Made by a program: the position numbers and the translations under genes
Shown: positions 6,448 to 6,658 of the stretch, in pieces
Layout: every line of letters begins with the position of its first letter
How positions within the stretch are numbered: the first letter of the stretch is position 1
Notes under the pieces: model-generated
What the model was told of the DNA's origin: nothing
Seen by the model: only the letters and a program-made list of their open reading frames with translations
Database searches by the model: none
Assembly: GCA_003731675.1 (NCBI GenBank)
Contig: RCNQ01000332.1
Location: 1-6,658, forward strand
Direction of reading: 5' to 3'
DNA: 6,658 nt
DNA from: Bacteroidetes/Chlorobi group bacterium ChocPot_Mid
GTDB lineage: Bacteria; Bacteroidota; Ignavibacteria; Kapaibacteriales; UBA2268

Positions 6448-6658
6448 ATGCGTTTTGAAACTATACCAGCTATGTATAATGAACTTGCCAACAAGTATGG
6501 TAATTCTAAAGCGGCAATTAGATACAAGGTACAGGGAGTCTACAAAGACATAACCCATGAGGAATTAAGAGAGATGGTCGAATGCTTTGCTTTAGGGCTT
6601 ATGGAGCTTGGAATCAGGGAACGGGACAGAGTGGGTATTGTTTCGGAAAATCGCGTAA
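6448..6658 (+). CDS. AMP-forming long-chain acyl-CoA synthetase, N-terminal part, cut by the window edge
   Basis: Seventy residues are visible before the window ends. They read as the start of an ANL-superfamily fatty acid:CoA ligase of the FadD15/FAA1-like (COG1022) type. The visible blocks are TIPAMYNELANKYGNSKAAI, then VYKDITHEELREMVECFALGL (about 31-51), ELGIRERDRVGIVSENR (about 53-69). The last part is the conserved 'GDRVAI-SENRPEW' block of the family. Such enzymes activate fatty acids through an acyl-AMP intermediate and transfer them to CoA, for beta-oxidation or lipid synthesis. The ATP-binding P-loop-like motif and the C-terminal hinge lie outside the window, so substrate chain length cannot be judged. 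It is transcribed divergently from nfeD, with a shared promoter region. I give no symbol because only the N-terminus is seen; other ANL-superfamily adenylating enzymes are possible but less likely. Confidence 0.9.
   Translation, partial: MRFETIPAMYNELANKYGNSKAAIRYKVQGVYKDITHEELREMVECFALGLMELGIRERDRVGIVSENRV

Overview
The window is visibly AT-rich, densely coded bacterial DNA. It holds five genes on the minus strand plus one divergent gene at the right edge. Two large predicted lipoproteins belong to types I associate with the Bacteroidota/Ignavibacteriota/Kapabacteria (FCB) group. Several genes lack a clear Shine-Dalgarno sequence, which fits that group, while three others carry a strong GGAGG. 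My best guess is an uncultured or environmental FCB bacterium. This is inference from style; there is no rRNA or marker gene here to settle it.

From right to left on the minus strand, in transcription order, the genes are as follows. (1) A long-form NfeD membrane serine protease (6292-5006). (2) After 29 bp, a slipin/stomatin-like SPFH protein (4976-4182). Together these form the conserved protease-stomatin (STOPP) pair. (3) After a 70-bp gap holding a strong inverted repeat (4139-4170), an AAA/ABC-type ATPase of the OLD/RecF-like kind without a TOPRIM domain (4111-2825). (4) After 13 bp, a 524-aa lipoprotein of an uncharacterised FCB family (2811-1237). (5) Overlapping it by 14 bp, a 195-aa lipoprotein (1250-663). 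After a 106-bp gap follows the N-terminal part of a secreted subtilisin-like protease (556 to beyond the left edge).

On the plus strand, the N-terminus of an AMP-forming long-chain acyl-CoA synthetase starts at 6448 and runs off the right edge. A 155-bp, very AT-rich divergent intergenic region separates it from nfeD and must hold the promoters for both directions.

The first two minus-strand genes have a well-supported joint role: membrane microdomain scaffolding and proteolytic turnover of the scaffold protein. The two overlapping lipoproteins probably work together at the cell envelope, and the larger one is the least understood gene here. The ATPase is a lone member of a family that often acts in DNA repair or phage defence, but no nuclease or other effector partner lies in the window. 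I do not see convincing evidence for a complete new system. The best leads are the lipoprotein pair, the intercistronic hairpin and the conserved NfeD-slipin substrate site. No tRNA, rRNA, CRISPR array or insertion sequence was seen, and no non-coding stretch exceeds 300 bases.
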